A stretch of 64,000 bases of DNA from Cellulomonas fengjieae (GCF_018388465.1 NZ_CP074404.1:1426001-1490000); one strand, 5' to 3'; positions 26,087 through 37,792 are shown, numbered from the stretch's first letter. The notes: generated by a model from the letters alone, not told the origin. Made by a program: numbers and translations.

Positions 26087-27433
26087 ATGCCGTTGGACCT
26101 TCCGCTCGTCCGCCCGGGTCAGCCCGGGGCCGAGCAGTCCGTCGGGCAGGACGGTGACGCGATCGTGCGTCGTTCCGTCCTGCCCGGCGGGGTCCGCGTG
26201 CTCACCGAGCACATGCCGGGCCTGCGATCGGCCACCGTCGGGGCCTGGGTGGGGGTGGGCTCGCGCGACGAGTCCGACGGCCACCACGGCTCGACCCACT
26301 TCCTCGAGCACCTGCTGTTCAAGGGCACCGCGCGCCGCACCGCGATGGACATCGCGGAGGCGTTCGACGCCGTCGGCGGCGAGGCGAACGCCGCCACCGG
26401 CAAGGAGCACACCTGCTACTACGCGCGGGTGCTCGACACCGACCTGCCGATGGCGGTCGACGTCATCGCGGACATGGTCACCTCCGCGCGGCTGGACGCC
26501 GACGAGCTCGAGACCGAGCGCGGCGTGATCCTCGAAGAGCTCGCGATGAACGACGACGACCCGAGCGACGTCGTGCACGAGCAGTTCGCCGCCACCGTGC
26601 TGGGCGGCCACGCACTCGGCCGCCCGATCGGCGGCACCCCCGACACGATCCGCGCGGTTCCGCGAGAGGCCGTGTGGGAGCACTACCGCCAGCACTACCG
26701 CCCGTCGACCCTCGTCGTCACGGCCGCGGGCGGCGTCGACCACGACGTGCTGTGCGAGCAGGTCGCCGAGGCGCTGACCACGGGTGGCTGGCCCCTCGAC
26801 GACGGCGCCGAGCCCCGCAGCCGTCGGTTGCTGACGGACGTCGCGGTCCAGGCCGGGCAGGACGGCATCCCCGCGCAGGGGGTGGAGCGGACCATCCGAC
26901 GGCAGACCGAGCAGGCCAACGTCATCATCGGCGGCACGTCGCTGACCGCCACCGACCCCCGGCGGTTCACGCTGTCGGTCCTCAACGCGGTCCTGGGTGG
27001 CGGCATGTCGTCGCGGCTGTTCCAGGAGATCCGCGAGCGGCGCGGGCTGGCGTACTCCACGTACTCCTTCGCGTCCGTGCACGCCGACACGGGTGTCTTC
27101 GGGCTCTACGCGGGCTGCACGCCCGGCAAGGTCGACGAGGTCGTGGCCCTGATGGTCGCGGAGTGGGAGCGGATGGCCGACGCGCCGATCACGGCCGCCG
27201 AGCTCGAGCGGTCCAAGGGTCAGCTGGCCGGTGGCCTGGTGCTCGGCATGGAGGACTCCGGCTCACGGATGAGCAGGCTGGGCAAGTCGGAGCTGGTGCA
27301 CGGGTCGCTGCTGAGCATCGACGAGTCGCTGGACCGGATCCGCACGGTCTCCGCGGCGGACGTGCAGGACCTCGCCGCGGAGCTCGCGTCACGTCCCCGC
27401 TCGGTGGTCCGCGTCGGCCCCTTCGGGGACTGA
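26087..27433 (+). CDS. M16 family zinc peptidase (insulinase/processing-peptidase type)
   Basis: The 448-residue protein has the inverted zinc motif HFLEH (HxxEH) in STHFLEHLLFKGT and the downstream Glu ligand in ETERGVILEELAM, so the catalytic site is complete. The second half carries the R/Y motif region RRGLAYSTYSFASVHADTG. No signal peptide is seen, so it is probably cytoplasmic. The gene is two bases after pnp and is a regular partner of pnp in actinobacteria and firmicutes. Its substrate is unknown. The start at ATG 26087 is the only one fitting the operon spacing. Confidence 0.93.
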   Translation: MPLDLPLVRPGQPGAEQSVGQDGDAIVRRSVLPGGVRVLTEHMPGLRSATVGAWVGVGSRDESDGHHGSTHFLEHLLFKGTARRTAMDIAEAFDAVGGEANAATGKEHTCYYARVLDTDLPMAVDVIADMVTSARLDADELETERGVILEELAMNDDDPSDVVHEQFAATVLGGHALGRPIGGTPDTIRAVPREAVWEHYRQHYRPSTLVVTAAGGVDHDVLCEQVAEALTTGGWPLDDGAEPRSRRLLTDVAVQAGQDGIPAQGVERTIRRQTEQANVIIGGTSLTATDPRRFTLSVLNAVLGGGMSSRLFQEIRERRGLAYSTYSFASVHADTGVFGLYAGCTPGKVDEVVALMVAEWERMADAPITAAELERSKGQLAGGLVLGMEDSGSRMSRLGKSELVHGSLLSIDESLDRIRTVSAADVQDLAAELASRPRSVVRVGPFGD

Positions 27434-27642
27434 GCGACACACCGTCCGGCCCCGACGTCGTGGCGCGACCGCGCCGGCGCGCACCCGTCTCGGGCCGGCG
27501 GTGTGCGTTGGGGGGTGGCGCCGACGAGGTGACCGCGCCGCGCAGGTAGGTGCGTGCCTCCGGCGGAGCATGCGAAGCGTTTCGAATCGCTGTCACCGTG
27601 TACGCGCGGGCGCGGACCGCCTAGCGTCTCTCTGGTACCGAT

Positions 27643-27656
27643 TGTGAGCGTTAACA
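27643..27656. promoter_or_regulatory. LacI-family-type operator upstream of the GH127-like gene
   Basis: TGTGAGCGTTAACA is an imperfect palindrome centred on CG, with halves TGTGAGC and TGTTAAC, the form bound by LacI/GalR-family sugar repressors. A second imperfect palindrome, CGAAGCGTTTCG, lies nearby at about 27573-27584. Neither matches the CebR box upstream of the cellulase, so a different sugar regulator is likely. Confidence 0.6.
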
Positions 27657-27680
27657 TCACCTCGACGGAGAGGTCCCGGC

Positions 27681-30461
27681 ATGAACGAGGAGCTCGGACG
27701 ACCGGAGTCGAACCGCTCGAGCGCGTGGCTCTCGCGCCGTCTCGTCCTGCAGCTGGCGGGCGTGGCGGGTCTGGCCGCCGCGGCCGGACCCCACCTCGGA
27801 CCGATCGCCCGGTCGTACGCCGCGGAGCTGGGCCTGGCTCGCGCCGAGCTCGGTACCCGCGCCCGGCCCTTCGAGCTCGGGCAGGTGCGCCTGGCCGCGA
27901 GCCGCTGGACCCAGAACCAGGACCGCACGCTCGCGTACCTGCGCAGCGTCGACGTGGACCGCCTGCTGTACAACTTCCGCGCCAACCACCGGCTCTCGAC
28001 CCAGAACGCCCAGCCGCTCGGCGGCTGGGAGGCTCCCACCTTCCCGTTCCGCAGCCACAGCCAGGGCCACTTCCTCACCGCCTGGGCCCAGGCGTGGGCC
28101 GTCCTCGGCGACACCACGTGCCGCGACAAGGCTGCGGCGATGGTGACCGAGCTCGCCAGGTGCCAGGCCAACAACGGCGCGGCGGGGTTCGCCGCGGGGT
28201 ACCTGTCCGGCTTCCCGGAGTCCGAGTTCTCCGTCGTCGAGACGGGGACCGGTAACGGCAACGTCCCGTACTACGCGATCCACAAGACGCTCGCGGGGCT
28301 GCTCGACGTGTGGCGGCTCCTGGGCAGCACGCAGGCGCGCGACGTGCTGCTGCGGTTCGCCGCCTGGGTCGACGCCCGCACGGCCCGGCTGTCGCAGGCG
28401 CAGATGCAGACCTGCCTCCGGGTCGAGTTCGGGGGCATGAACGCGGTCCTCGCCGACCTCTACCTCATGACCGACGACCGGCGCTGGCTCACCGTGGCGC
28501 AGCGCTTCGACCACGCCTCGGTGTTCGACCCCCTCGCCGCGAACCGGGACCAGCTGAACGGGCTGCACGCCAACACGCAGGTGCCCAAGTGGGTCGGTGC
28601 CGCGCGGGAGTACAAGTCCACCGGGACGACCCGCTACCGGGACATCGCCCGCAACGCGTGGGCCATCACGGTGGGCGCTCACACGTACGCCATCGGCGGC
28701 AACAGCGAGGCCGAGCACTTCCGGCCCGCCGGCGCGATCTCCACGTACCTCGACGTCGACACGTGCGAGCAGTGCAACACGTACAACATGCTCAAGCTGA
28801 CCCGCGAGCTGTGGTCGCTCGAGCCCGACGACCCGCGCTACTTCGACTTCTACGAGCGGGCGCTGCTCAACCACCTGCTCGGCGCGCAGAACCCGTCCGA
28901 CCCTCTCGGCGGCTTCTCGTACTTCACCCCGCTGCGTCCGGGTGGTCGCCGAGGCGTGTCCGCCGGTCCTGCCTGGGGCGGGGGCACGTTCTCCACGCCG
29001 TACACGACGTTCTGGTGCTGCCAGGGCACCGGGATCGAGACGAGCACGAAGCTCATGGACTCGATCTACTTCTCCGAGGGCACCACCCTCACGGTCAACC
29101 TGTTCATGCCCTCGACGCTCTCCTGGACGGCACGCGACCTGACGGTCACCCAGGCCACGACCTACCCCGTGGGCGACAGCACCACCCTCACGATCGGCGG
29201 GCGGCCGTCGGGTTCCTGGACGGTCCGGGTACGCGTCCCCGCCTGGGCCGCCGGCGCCTCGCTGACGCTGAACGGAGCGCCCCTGGGTGTCGCGGCCGCC
29301 CCCGGCACGTACGCGGCGGTGACCCGTACCTGGGCGGCCGGCGACGCGCTCACGGTCCGACTGCCGATGAGCGTGCGCGTCGAGGCGACGAACGACGACC
29401 CCGGCACCGGTGCCGTGTTCTACGGGCCGGTCGTCCTCTCGGGTGACTACGGCGACCGGACGTTGTCGGGACCGCCGGCGCTCGACGTCGCGTCCGTCAC
29501 CCGCACCGGCACCTCGTCGCTCGCGTTCAGCGCCCGGGCCGACGGGCAGGACGTCCGGCTCGGCCCGTTCTACGAGGCGCACGGTCACAACTACACCGTC
29601 TACTGGCGCACCGGCGGGCAGGCCGGTGGTGCCGCGGGGTCGTCGGGGCCCTACCGGCTGGTCAACGTCGGCAGCGGCCTCGTCCTCGGCGTCGCCGGCA
29701 TGTCCACGGCCGACGGGGGCCTGGCGCTGCAGTGGGCCGACAACGGGAGCGCCGACCACGACTGGGTGCTCGTGCCCGATGGTGACGCGCTCAAGCTCCG
29801 CAACGTGCACAGCGGCAAGGTGCTCGGCGTGGAGAACATGTCGACGACGGACGGTGCGCGGGTCCTGCAGTGGGGCGACACGGGCACGGCGGACCACCGC
29901 TGGGTGCTGGTGGACGCCGGTGACGGGACCCACCGCGTGCGCAACGTGCACACGTCGCGCGCGCTGGGCCTGCAGGGCAACGCGACCGCGCAGGGCGCGC
30001 AGGCTGTCATGTCGGGCGACGACGGGAGCGTCGACAACCGCTGGCGCGTCGTGCCCACGGGGGCGCGGCGCCTGCAGAACCGCAACAGCGGCCTCGTGCT
30101 GGGGGTGTCCGGCATGTCGACCGCCGACGGCGCGCTCGTCGTGCAGTGGGTCGACACCGGCACGGCGGACCACCGGTGGACGGCGACGCTCGGCAGCGAC
30201 GGGCTGCGCCTGCGCAACCAGCACACCGGCAAGGTGCTGGCCGTCGACGGCACCGGCAACGGCGGCCGGGCGATCTCGACCACGGACACGGGCGCCGCGA
30301 GCCAGCGGTGGCGGCTGCGGTACGGGGCCGACGGCTACTTCCGGCTGCAGAGCGCGACGGGCCGCGTGCTGGGTGTGGACAGCATGTCGACCACGCAGGG
30401 CGCGCAGGCGCTCGTGTGGGACGACAGCGGGACGGCCGACCACCTCTGGCGGTTCGTCTGA
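27681..30461 (+). CDS. Secreted GH127-like beta-L-arabinofuranosidase with six ricin-type lectin repeats
   Basis: The 926-residue protein has a twin-arginine export signal (LSRRLVLQLAGVAGLAAAA, R19-R20). Residues about 55-650 are a DUF1680/GH127-type catalytic region. In the family reference HypBA1 a zinc-bound Cys is the nucleophile with ligands Glu338, Cys340, Cys417 and Cys418; here E363-x-C365 and C446-C447 match, and E345 in EAEHF may be the acid/base. Residues about 660-926 hold six repeats of about 40-46 residues (G-x-V-L-G-V...Q-W-x-D-x-G-x-A-D-H-x-W), enough for two beta-trefoil (RICIN) domains that should bind sugar. The substrate is inferred to be an arabinose-containing plant polymer or glycoprotein; related families such as GH146 cannot be excluded. 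Confidence 0.87.
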   Translation: MNEELGRPESNRSSAWLSRRLVLQLAGVAGLAAAAGPHLGPIARSYAAELGLARAELGTRARPFELGQVRLAASRWTQNQDRTLAYLRSVDVDRLLYNFRANHRLSTQNAQPLGGWEAPTFPFRSHSQGHFLTAWAQAWAVLGDTTCRDKAAAMVTELARCQANNGAAGFAAGYLSGFPESEFSVVETGTGNGNVPYYAIHKTLAGLLDVWRLLGSTQARDVLLRFAAWVDARTARLSQAQMQTCLRVEFGGMNAVLADLYLMTDDRRWLTVAQRFDHASVFDPLAANRDQLNGLHANTQVPKWVGAAREYKSTGTTRYRDIARNAWAITVGAHTYAIGGNSEAEHFRPAGAISTYLDVDTCEQCNTYNMLKLTRELWSLEPDDPRYFDFYERALLNHLLGAQNPSDPLGGFSYFTPLRPGGRRGVSAGPAWGGGTFSTPYTTFWCCQGTGIETSTKLMDSIYFSEGTTLTVNLFMPSTLSWTARDLTVTQATTYPVGDSTTLTIGGRPSGSWTVRVRVPAWAAGASLTLNGAPLGVAAAPGTYAAVTRTWAAGDALTVRLPMSVRVEATNDDPGTGAVFYGPVVLSGDYGDRTLSGPPALDVASVTRTGTSSLAFSARADGQDVRLGPFYEAHGHNYTVYWRTGGQAGGAAGSSGPYRLVNVGSGLVLGVAGMSTADGGLALQWADNGSADHDWVLVPDGDALKLRNVHSGKVLGVENMSTTDGARVLQWGDTGTADHRWVLVDAGDGTHRVRNVHTSRALGLQGNATAQGAQAVMSGDDGSVDNRWRVVPTGARRLQNRNSGLVLGVSGMSTADGALVVQWVDTGTADHRWTATLGSDGLRLRNQHTGKVLAVDGTGNGGRAISTTDTGAASQRWRLRYGADGYFRLQSATGRVLGVDSMSTTQGAQALVWDDSGTADHLWRFV

Positions 30462-30520
30462 GACACCGGGGTCGTGACCGGCAGCCCGCACAGGGCAGCC
30501 GCCGTGCGCGATGATGGGGC

Positions 30521-32120
<1,600 letters not shown>

Positions 32121-32122
32121 CC

Positions 32123-32587
32123 ATGGCGACGTCGTCGAAGCGTGTGCGCTGGACCTCCCTGGCCGGTGCCGTGGCGCTCACCGGCCTGCTGGCCCTCTAC
32201 GTGGGGGTCGTCGCCATCCGGGCGACCGCACTCGTGCGGACGGGGGAGCCCGTGGGGGTCGGCCTCGGGATCGCGCTCTGGATCCTGCCGCCGCTGGTGA
32301 TCTGGCTGGTCGCACGCGAGTGGCTGCTGGCCGTCGACGTGCAGCGGATGGCCGACGAGCTGGCCGCGGCCGACGAGCTGCCCGTCGACGACCTGCCGCG
32401 CTCGCCCGGCGGGCGGATCGACCGGGCGGCCGCCCGCGCCGCCTTCGAGCCGGCCCGCGAGCTCGCGGAGGCGGCGCCCGACGACTGGCGGTCCTGGTAC
32501 CACCTGGCGTTCGCGTACGACGCGGCGGGGGACCGGCGGCGCGCCCGCGAGTCGCTGCGCACCGCCAGCCGGCTGCACCGCTCCTAG
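32123..32587 (+). CDS. Small membrane protein with a TPR-like C-terminus
   Basis: The 154-residue protein has two membrane helices (AGAVALTGLLALYVGVVAI and GLGIALWILPPLVIWLVA) and a cytoplasmic tail ending in a TPR-like helical pair (WRSWYHLAFAYDAAGDRRRARESLRTA). Function is unknown. It follows dapB in several actinobacteria. ATG 32123 is chosen; a GTG at 32117 that overlaps the dapB stop (GTGA) is also possible and adds two residues. Its last bases overlap the converging GNAT gene. Confidence 0.8.
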   Translation: MATSSKRVRWTSLAGAVALTGLLALYVGVVAIRATALVRTGEPVGVGLGIALWILPPLVIWLVAREWLLAVDVQRMADELAAADELPVDDLPRSPGGRIDRAAARAAFEPARELAEAAPDDWRSWYHLAFAYDAAGDRRRARESLRTASRLHRS

Positions 32588-33150
32588 ATCGACGCGGACC
32601 AGCGGTGCTCGGTCACCGTGCGGGTCGACCCGTCGGGCATCCGGCCGGAGATCAGCTCGCGCACCACGTCGTCGGGACCGAGGCCCGCGGACGACAGGAA
32701 CTGCGCCCGGGCGTCGTCGCCGTCGAGCACCCACGTGTGCACCTGGTCGGCGCCGTCCTCGCGCAGGGTGTCGACCGCGGCGGCCAGCAGGCGTGAGCCG
32801 TGCCCCACGCGCTGCTGGGCGGGTTCCACCTCCAGGGCCAGGATCGCCCCGCCCGGGGCGTCGAACGGTCGGTCCTCGGGCGCCGGGACGGGCGCGACGG
32901 AGACGACCCCGACGACGGTGGGCCCGTCGCACGCCACCAGCACGCGGAAGCCGGCACCCGGGGGCGTGACGACGGCGGCCGCCCACTGCGCCTGGACCGC
33001 GGCCTGGTCGAGCAGGTCGAGGGCGCCCTCGCCGAGCACCTCGCCGTGCGAGGCACGCCACGCGGCGATCTGGATGCGGGCGATCGCCTCCTCGTCGCCG
33101 GGGACCGCGGGGCGCACGGAGACGTCGGCGTTGTCGGTGAACAAGGGCAT
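32584..33150 (-). CDS. GNAT family N-acetyltransferase
   Basis: The 188-residue protein has a GNAT core: VRPAVPGDEEAIARIQIAAW at the N-terminus and the acetyl-CoA loop QQRVGHGSRLLAAAVDTL. The acceptor is unknown. The ATG at 33150 overlaps the stop of the upstream membrane protein gene by one base (TGATG), so both are one operon. Confidence 0.88.
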   Translation of the reverse strand: MPLFTDNADVSVRPAVPGDEEAIARIQIAAWRASHGEVLGEGALDLLDQAAVQAQWAAAVVTPPGAGFRVLVACDGPTVVGVVSVAPVPAPEDRPFDAPGGAILALEVEPAQQRVGHGSRLLAAAVDTLREDGADQVHTWVLDGDDARAQFLSSAGLGPDDVVRELISGRMPDGSTRTVTEHRWSASI

Positions 33151-33734
33151 CAGAGGACTCCCACCGGTTCGGGCTGCTCGTCGGCCACGACCGCCTTGGC
33201 GGGGTGCTTGGCGGAGATCCGATCGATCCAGGCCAGCGCCATGGCGGACCCGATGAACGCGAGGTGGATGACCGTCTGCCAGAGCAGCGTGTCGAACCCG
33301 GTGTCCTTGGACAGGATCTTCTCGGCGTCGATGAAGCTCTTGAGCAGGTGGATCGAGGAGATGCCGATGATCGACATCGCGAGCTTGGTCTTCAGGACGT
33401 TCGCGTTGACGTGCGACAGCCACTCGGGCTGGTCGGGGTGGTCGTCGAGCTTGATCCGGGACACGAAGGTCTCGTAGCCGCCGACGATGACCATGATCAG
33501 CAGGTTCGCGATCATCACCACGTCCACGAGGCCGAGGACGGCGAGCATGATGTCCGCCTCGCTCAGCCCGTGGCCCATGAACACCTCGTGGAAGATGTGC
33601 CACAGCTCGAGCATGAACTGCCAGACGTAGATCGCCTGGGCGACGATCAACCCGAGGTACAGGGGTACCTGGAGCCAGCGGGAGAAGAAGATGAGCGAGC
33701 CGAGCTGGTTGCCACGGGTCGTAGGAGCGGCCAC
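33150..33734 (-). CDS. TIGR00645/YqhA-like (UPF0114) inner membrane protein
   Basis: The 194-residue protein has four hydrophobic helices (for example WLQVPLYLGLIVAQAIYVW and LVDVVMIANLLIMVIVGGYE) and family-type motifs SRWLQVPLYLGL and YETFVSRI. Function is unknown. I chose GTG 33734 because GGAAGGA lies five bases upstream and the family usually begins close to this point; the frame stays open upstream but those residues look like low-complexity filler. Confidence 0.85.
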   Translation of the reverse strand: MAAPTTRGNQLGSLIFFSRWLQVPLYLGLIVAQAIYVWQFMLELWHIFHEVFMGHGLSEADIMLAVLGLVDVVMIANLLIMVIVGGYETFVSRIKLDDHPDQPEWLSHVNANVLKTKLAMSIIGISSIHLLKSFIDAEKILSKDTGFDTLLWQTVIHLAFIGSAMALAWIDRISAKHPAKAVVADEQPEPVGVL

Positions 33735-33837
33735 GGGGTCCTTCCGGGAAGAGTCGGGGCCCGTCGCGTGCGATCGCGGCAGGGACGGGGGTGTGCGGAC
33801 GTCCAACGGCTCAGACCGCCGGAACGTGCCCATGATC

Positions 33838-34158
33838 TCAGGGCATTCCGAGTGCGCGGAGCACGGCGGCAGTGACGGCCGCGAGCAGGACGACGACGAT
33901 GAAGGGCGCGCGCATGGCCAGCGCGACCCCGGCGACCACGAGGGCGGGCAGCCGCGCGTCGACGACCAGGTCCGTGCCGCTCGTCGCCGTCTGCACGGCG
34001 ACGAGGGCGGACAGCAGGGCGACCGTCACCAGGGCGGCCGTGCGGGCCACGCGCGGTTCGGCGAGCCAGTGCTCGGGCAGCAGGTGCCCGACCAGCTTGA
34101 GCGCGAAGACGACCGCGCTCGCGACGAGCAGCGCGACCCAGACACCGGCCGGGCTCAT
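33838..34158 (-). CDS. azlD: AzlD family branched-chain amino-acid export subunit
   Basis: The 106-residue hydrophobic protein has the AzlD pattern (three to four membrane helices; VWVALLVASAVVFALKLVGHL, then PRVARTAALVTVALLSALVAV). AzlD is the small partner of AzlC in exporting branched-chain amino acids. The ATG at 34158 overlaps the azlC stop by four bases (ATGA), which fits co-translation of the two subunits. Confidence 0.88.
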   Translation of the reverse strand: MSPAGVWVALLVASAVVFALKLVGHLLPEHWLAEPRVARTAALVTVALLSALVAVQTATSGTDLVVDARLPALVVAGVALAMRAPFIVVVLLAAVTAAVLRALGMP

Positions 34159-34853
34159 GCGGTCCCCGGGGCGCGCGACACCGCGCCCGCGACGATCGCG
34201 ACGAGTGCCGCCAGCAGCACGGGGATGCCCGCCGGGACCACCGGGGTCAGGGCCAGTGCGACCACCACGGCACCGGCCGCCACGGTCTGCGGGAGGCGTG
34301 AGCCGGGGCCGGTGACGCGCGGCCACACCAGCGCGAGGAACGCGGCTGCCGCGGCGGCGTCGAGGCCGTACCTCGCGGGGTCGCCCATCCGGTCGCCGAC
34401 GAGCGCGCCCAGCAGGGTGAACACGTTCCACAGCACGAACACGCCGACGCCGGTCCACCAGAAGCCGAGCCTGGCGGCGTGCGGGGCACGATGAGCGGTC
34501 GCGACGGCCGTCGACTCGTCGATGGTCAGCTGCGCCGCGAGGAGACGTCGCCAGCCGCGGGCGTCCAGCAGCGGCGAGACCTGCGGCCCGTAGAGCCCGT
34601 TGCGGACCCCGAGCAGCCCCGCCGTCGCGATAGCCGCCCCCGCCAGCCCACCGGCACCGACCACGCCGACGAACGCGAACTGCGAGCCTCCCGAGAACAT
34701 CAGCAGGCTGAGCGCGACCGCCTGCGGGACGCTCAGGCCGGCGGCGACGGCCAGTGCACCGAACGAGACGCCGTAGAGCCCGGTCGCGAGGGAGACCGAG
34801 ACGGCCTGGCGGACGGCCGCCCGTCCCTCGTCGTCCCTCGTCACGCGGGCCAC
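34155..34853 (-). CDS. azlC: AzlC family branched-chain amino-acid export permease
   Basis: The 232-residue protein carries the AzlC signature near the start: GLYGVSFGALAVAAGLSVPQ and SLLMFSGGSQFAFVGVVGAG, with several further membrane helices. With AzlD it forms an exporter for leucine, isoleucine, valine or their analogues. The GTG at 34853 is the start; no good ribosome-binding site is visible. It lies 25 bases past the aldehyde dehydrogenase gene on the same strand. Confidence 0.88.
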   Translation of the reverse strand: MARVTRDDEGRAAVRQAVSVSLATGLYGVSFGALAVAAGLSVPQAVALSLLMFSGGSQFAFVGVVGAGGLAGAAIATAGLLGVRNGLYGPQVSPLLDARGWRRLLAAQLTIDESTAVATAHRAPHAARLGFWWTGVGVFVLWNVFTLLGALVGDRMGDPARYGLDAAAAAAFLALVWPRVTGPGSRLPQTVAAGAVVVALALTPVVPAGIPVLLAALVAIVAGAVSRAPGTA

Positions 34854-34878
34854 TGTGGCACAGGCCGGCCCGGCCGGG

Positions 34879-36351
34879 TCAGAGGGCGACGTACACGCTG
34901 TCGAGGTACTCCTCGAGGCCGGCCTCGCCGCCCTCGCGGCCCAGTCCCGACGACTTCACGCCCCCGAAGGGGGCGCTCGCGTCCGAGACCATGCCCCGGT
35001 TGACGCCGAGCATGCCGGTCTCCACCGACTCGGCCAGCCGCATGACGCGGGAGATGTCGCGCGTGTACGCGTACGCGACGAGCCCGAACGGCGTGGAGTT
35101 CGCCATCGTCACGGCCTCCGTCTCGGAGCCGAAGGTGACGACGGGAGCCACGGGTCCGAAGATCTCCTCGGTGACCACCCGCAGGTCCTGCGACACCCGG
35201 TCCAGCACGGTGGGCGCGTAGAAGTAGCCTCGCCGGTCCGGGCGGTCGCCGCCGATGCGCACCCGGGCGCCAGCGTCGACCGCCTCGGCCACGACCTCCT
35301 CGACGCGGTCGACCGCCGAGGCCTCGATGAGCGGGCCGACGGTGGTGTCCTCCTCGGCGCCGTGCCCGACGACCAGCCGGTCGAAGGCGGCGGTGAGCCC
35401 GGCGGTGAACTCCTCGGCCACGGACTCGTGCACCAGGAACCGGTTGGCGGCCACGCAGGTCTGGCCCGAGTTGCGCATCTTCGCCTGCACGGCGCCCTGC
35501 ACCGCGGCGGGGATGTCGGCGTCCTCGAAGACCAGGAACGGGGCGTTCCCGCCCAGCTCCATGGACGTGCGCAGGATGTTGTCCGCCGACGCCTTGAGCA
35601 GCGCGGCACCCACCTCGGTGGACCCCGTGAACGAGAGCTTTCGCAGCCGCGGGTCGGCCAGCAGAGGGCCGGAGATGGTCCGCGCCGACGACGACGGCAC
35701 GACGTTGACGACGCCGGTCGGCAGGTCGCGCGCCTCGAGCTCCTCGCGGATGATCTCGGCGACATAGGCGGTGGTCAGCGGCGTCAGCTGCGCGGGCTTG
35801 ATGACGACCGTGCAGCCGGCGGCCAGCGCGGGTGCGACCTTGCGGGCGATCATCGCGATCGGGAAGTTCCACGGCGTGATCAGCAGGGCGGGGCCGACCG
35901 GTCGTCGCATGACCAGCTGGTGGTTCGTCCCCGACGGCGCGCGGCGCGCGAGCCCGTCGACGCGGACGGCCTGCTCGGAGTACCACCGGACGTAGTCGGC
36001 GCCGTACGCGACCTCGGCGCGCGACTCGGCCAGGGGCTTGCCGCCCTCGGCGGTCACCAGCGCGGCGATGTCCTCGGTGCGCGCGGTCAGGGTCTCGAAG
36101 ACGGCACGCAGCAGCTCGGCCCGCACCCGGGGGGCGGTGGCGCGCCACTCGGGGAACGCCGCGTCGGCCGCGGTGAGGGCGTCGAGCGCGTCCTGCTCGC
36201 CGCCGTCCGCGACGTCGAACAGCGTCTCGGTCGTCGCCGGGTCCGCGACCTCGAAGGTGCGTCCGGTGCTGGCCGGGCGCCACGAGCCGCCGATCAGCAG
36301 ACCGGTGGGCACGTGCGCGGCGACGGTCGGGGGCAGAGACGGCGGCGTCAT
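34879..36351 (-). CDS. gabD: NAD(P)-dependent succinate-semialdehyde dehydrogenase-type aldehyde dehydrogenase
   Basis: The 490-residue protein is a complete ALDH: the [20 protein letters not shown] cofactor region, [11 protein letters not shown], the catalytic Glu in MELGGNAPF and the catalytic Cys in [12 protein letters not shown], and [13 protein letters not shown]. It groups with SSADH-like enzymes by motif, but the substrate is not provable from sequence. The ATG at 36351 gives the usual N-terminus. It is divergent from thyA (75 bases). Confidence 0.88.
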   Translation of the reverse strand: MTPPSLPPTVAAHVPTGLLIGGSWRPASTGRTFEVADPATTETLFDVADGGEQDALDALTAADAAFPEWRATAPRVRAELLRAVFETLTARTEDIAALVTAEGGKPLAESRAEVAYGADYVRWYSEQAVRVDGLARRAPSGTNHQLVMRRPVGPALLITPWNFPIAMIARKVAPALAAGCTVVIKPAQLTPLTTAYVAEIIREELEARDLPTGVVNVVPSSSARTISGPLLADPRLRKLSFTGSTEVGAALLKASADNILRTSMELGGNAPFLVFEDADIPAAVQGAVQAKMRNSGQTCVAANRFLVHESVAEEFTAGLTAAFDRLVVGHGAEEDTTVGPLIEASAVDRVEEVVAEAVDAGARVRIGGDRPDRRGYFYAPTVLDRVSQDLRVVTEEIFGPVAPVVTFGSETEAVTMANSTPFGLVAYAYTRDISRVMRLAESVETGMLGVNRGMVSDASAPFGGVKSSGLGREGGEAGLEEYLDSVYVAL

Positions 36352-36426
36352 ACCGGGAAGTATGTCGCGCAGAGGCCGCCGACGCACTGAGGAGCCGGAC
36401 CGGCGCCGTCTGGGGTCGGACCTACG

Positions 36427-37245
36427 ATGTCGGCCATGACGGACGTCGGTGTGCCTTCCCCCTACGAGGACCTCCTGCGCCTCGTCCTCGAGACCGGCAC
36501 CCCGAAGGCGGACCGCACCGGGACGGGGACGCGCAGCGTGTTCGGCCACCAGATGCGCTTCGACCTGTCGGCGGGCTTCCCACTGGTCACCACCAAGCGC
36601 GTGCACCTGCGCTCGATCGTCCACGAGCTGCTCTGGTTCCTGCGCGGCGAGTCGAACATCGCCTACCTGCACGAGAACAAGGTGACGATCTGGGACGAGT
36701 GGGCGGACGCGGACGGTGAGCTGGGCCCGGTGTACGGCGTGCAGTGGCGCAGCTGGCCGACGCCCGACGGCGGGCACGTCGACCAGATCACCGAGCTGCT
36801 GGCCAACCTGCGACGCGACCCCGACTCCCGTCGGCACATCGTCTCCGCGTGGAACGTGGCCGACATCCCGTCGATGGCACTGGCGCCGTGCCACGCGTTC
36901 TTCCAGTTCTACGTCGCGGACGGCAGGCTCTCCTGCCAGCTCTACCAGCGCTCCGCGGACCTCTTCCTCGGGGTGCCGTTCAACATCGCGTCCTACGCGC
37001 TGCTCACCCACATGGTCGCCCAGCAGGTCGGCCTGGAGGTCGGCGACTTCGTGTGGACCGGCGGCGACTGCCACATCTACGACAACCACCTCGACCAGGT
37101 GCGCGAGCAGCTGAGCCGGACGCCGTACCCGGCACCCACGCTCGAGCTGCGCAAGGCCGACTCGTTGTTCGACTACACGTTCGACGACGTGCAGGTCGTC
37201 GACTACCTCTACCACCCGGCCATCAAGGCCCCGGTGGCCGTGTGA
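36427..37245 (+). CDS. thyA: Thymidylate synthase
   Basis: ThyA methylates dUMP to dTMP using methylenetetrahydrofolate. The 272-residue protein has the nucleotide-binding [19 protein letters not shown], the catalytic Cys in [12 protein letters not shown], and the Arg and folate-binding residues in [19 protein letters not shown] and [15 protein letters not shown] 36427 is given; ATG 36436 is an in-frame alternative. The folA start overlaps its stop (GTGA), so the two enzymes of the folate-thymidylate cycle are coupled. Confidence 0.97.
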   Translation: MSAMTDVGVPSPYEDLLRLVLETGTPKADRTGTGTRSVFGHQMRFDLSAGFPLVTTKRVHLRSIVHELLWFLRGESNIAYLHENKVTIWDEWADADGELGPVYGVQWRSWPTPDGGHVDQITELLANLRRDPDSRRHIVSAWNVADIPSMALAPCHAFFQFYVADGRLSCQLYQRSADLFLGVPFNIASYALLTHMVAQQVGLEVGDFVWTGGDCHIYDNHLDQVREQLSRTPYPAPTLELRKADSLFDYTFDDVQVVDYLYHPAIKAPVAV

Positions 37246-37742
37246 GCCTGGCGCTGGTCTGGGCGCAGACGCCCACCGGCGTCATCGGGCGCGACGGCAC
37301 GCTGCCGTGGCACGTGCCCGAGGACCTGGCGCACTTCCGCGACCTGACGCGCGGGCACCCGGTGCTGATGGGCCGCGCGACGTGGGAGTCGCTGCCGCCG
37401 CGGTTCCGGCCGCTGCCCGGCCGCGACAACATCGTGCTCACCCGGACGGTCGGGTACGAGGCCGCCGGCGCAGTGGTCGCCCACGGGATCGAGGAGGCGC
37501 TGCGGCTGGTCGGGGACCGCGACGGGTGGGTCATCGGCGGGGGAGAGGTCTACCGGGCGCTCCTCCCGCTCGCCCGGCGCGTCGAGGTCACCGTCGTGTC
37601 CCTCGACGTCGGCGGCGACACCCGGGCGCCGGAGCTCGACGCGGGGACCTGGCGGCGCAGCGGCGTCGACCCGGATCACGGCTGGAACGTCTCGTCCGCG
37701 GGGGGGACGCGCTACCGGTTCGAGACGTACCTGCGGGTCTGA
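37242..37742 (+). CDS. folA: Dihydrofolate reductase
   Basis: DHFR regenerates tetrahydrofolate consumed by ThyA. The 166-residue product shows [31 protein letters not shown] with the catalytic acidic residue, [14 protein letters not shown], and [13 protein letters not shown]. The GTG at 37242 overlaps the thyA stop codon by four bases. Confidence 0.97.
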   Translation: MSLALVWAQTPTGVIGRDGTLPWHVPEDLAHFRDLTRGHPVLMGRATWESLPPRFRPLPGRDNIVLTRTVGYEAAGAVVAHGIEEALRLVGDRDGWVIGGGEVYRALLPLARRVEVTVVSLDVGGDTRAPELDAGTWRRSGVDPDHGWNVSSAGGTRYRFETYLRV

Positions 37743-37792
37743 GGTGCGGATCGACCGGACGGCGAGACCGCCCGGGGCGGTACCGTGGCCTC

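Noticed and set aside
27446..27498. A possible terminator after the M16 peptidase
   Set aside because: CCGGCCCCGA and TCGGGCCGG pair only imperfectly and are 34 bases apart, so it is too weak to call.
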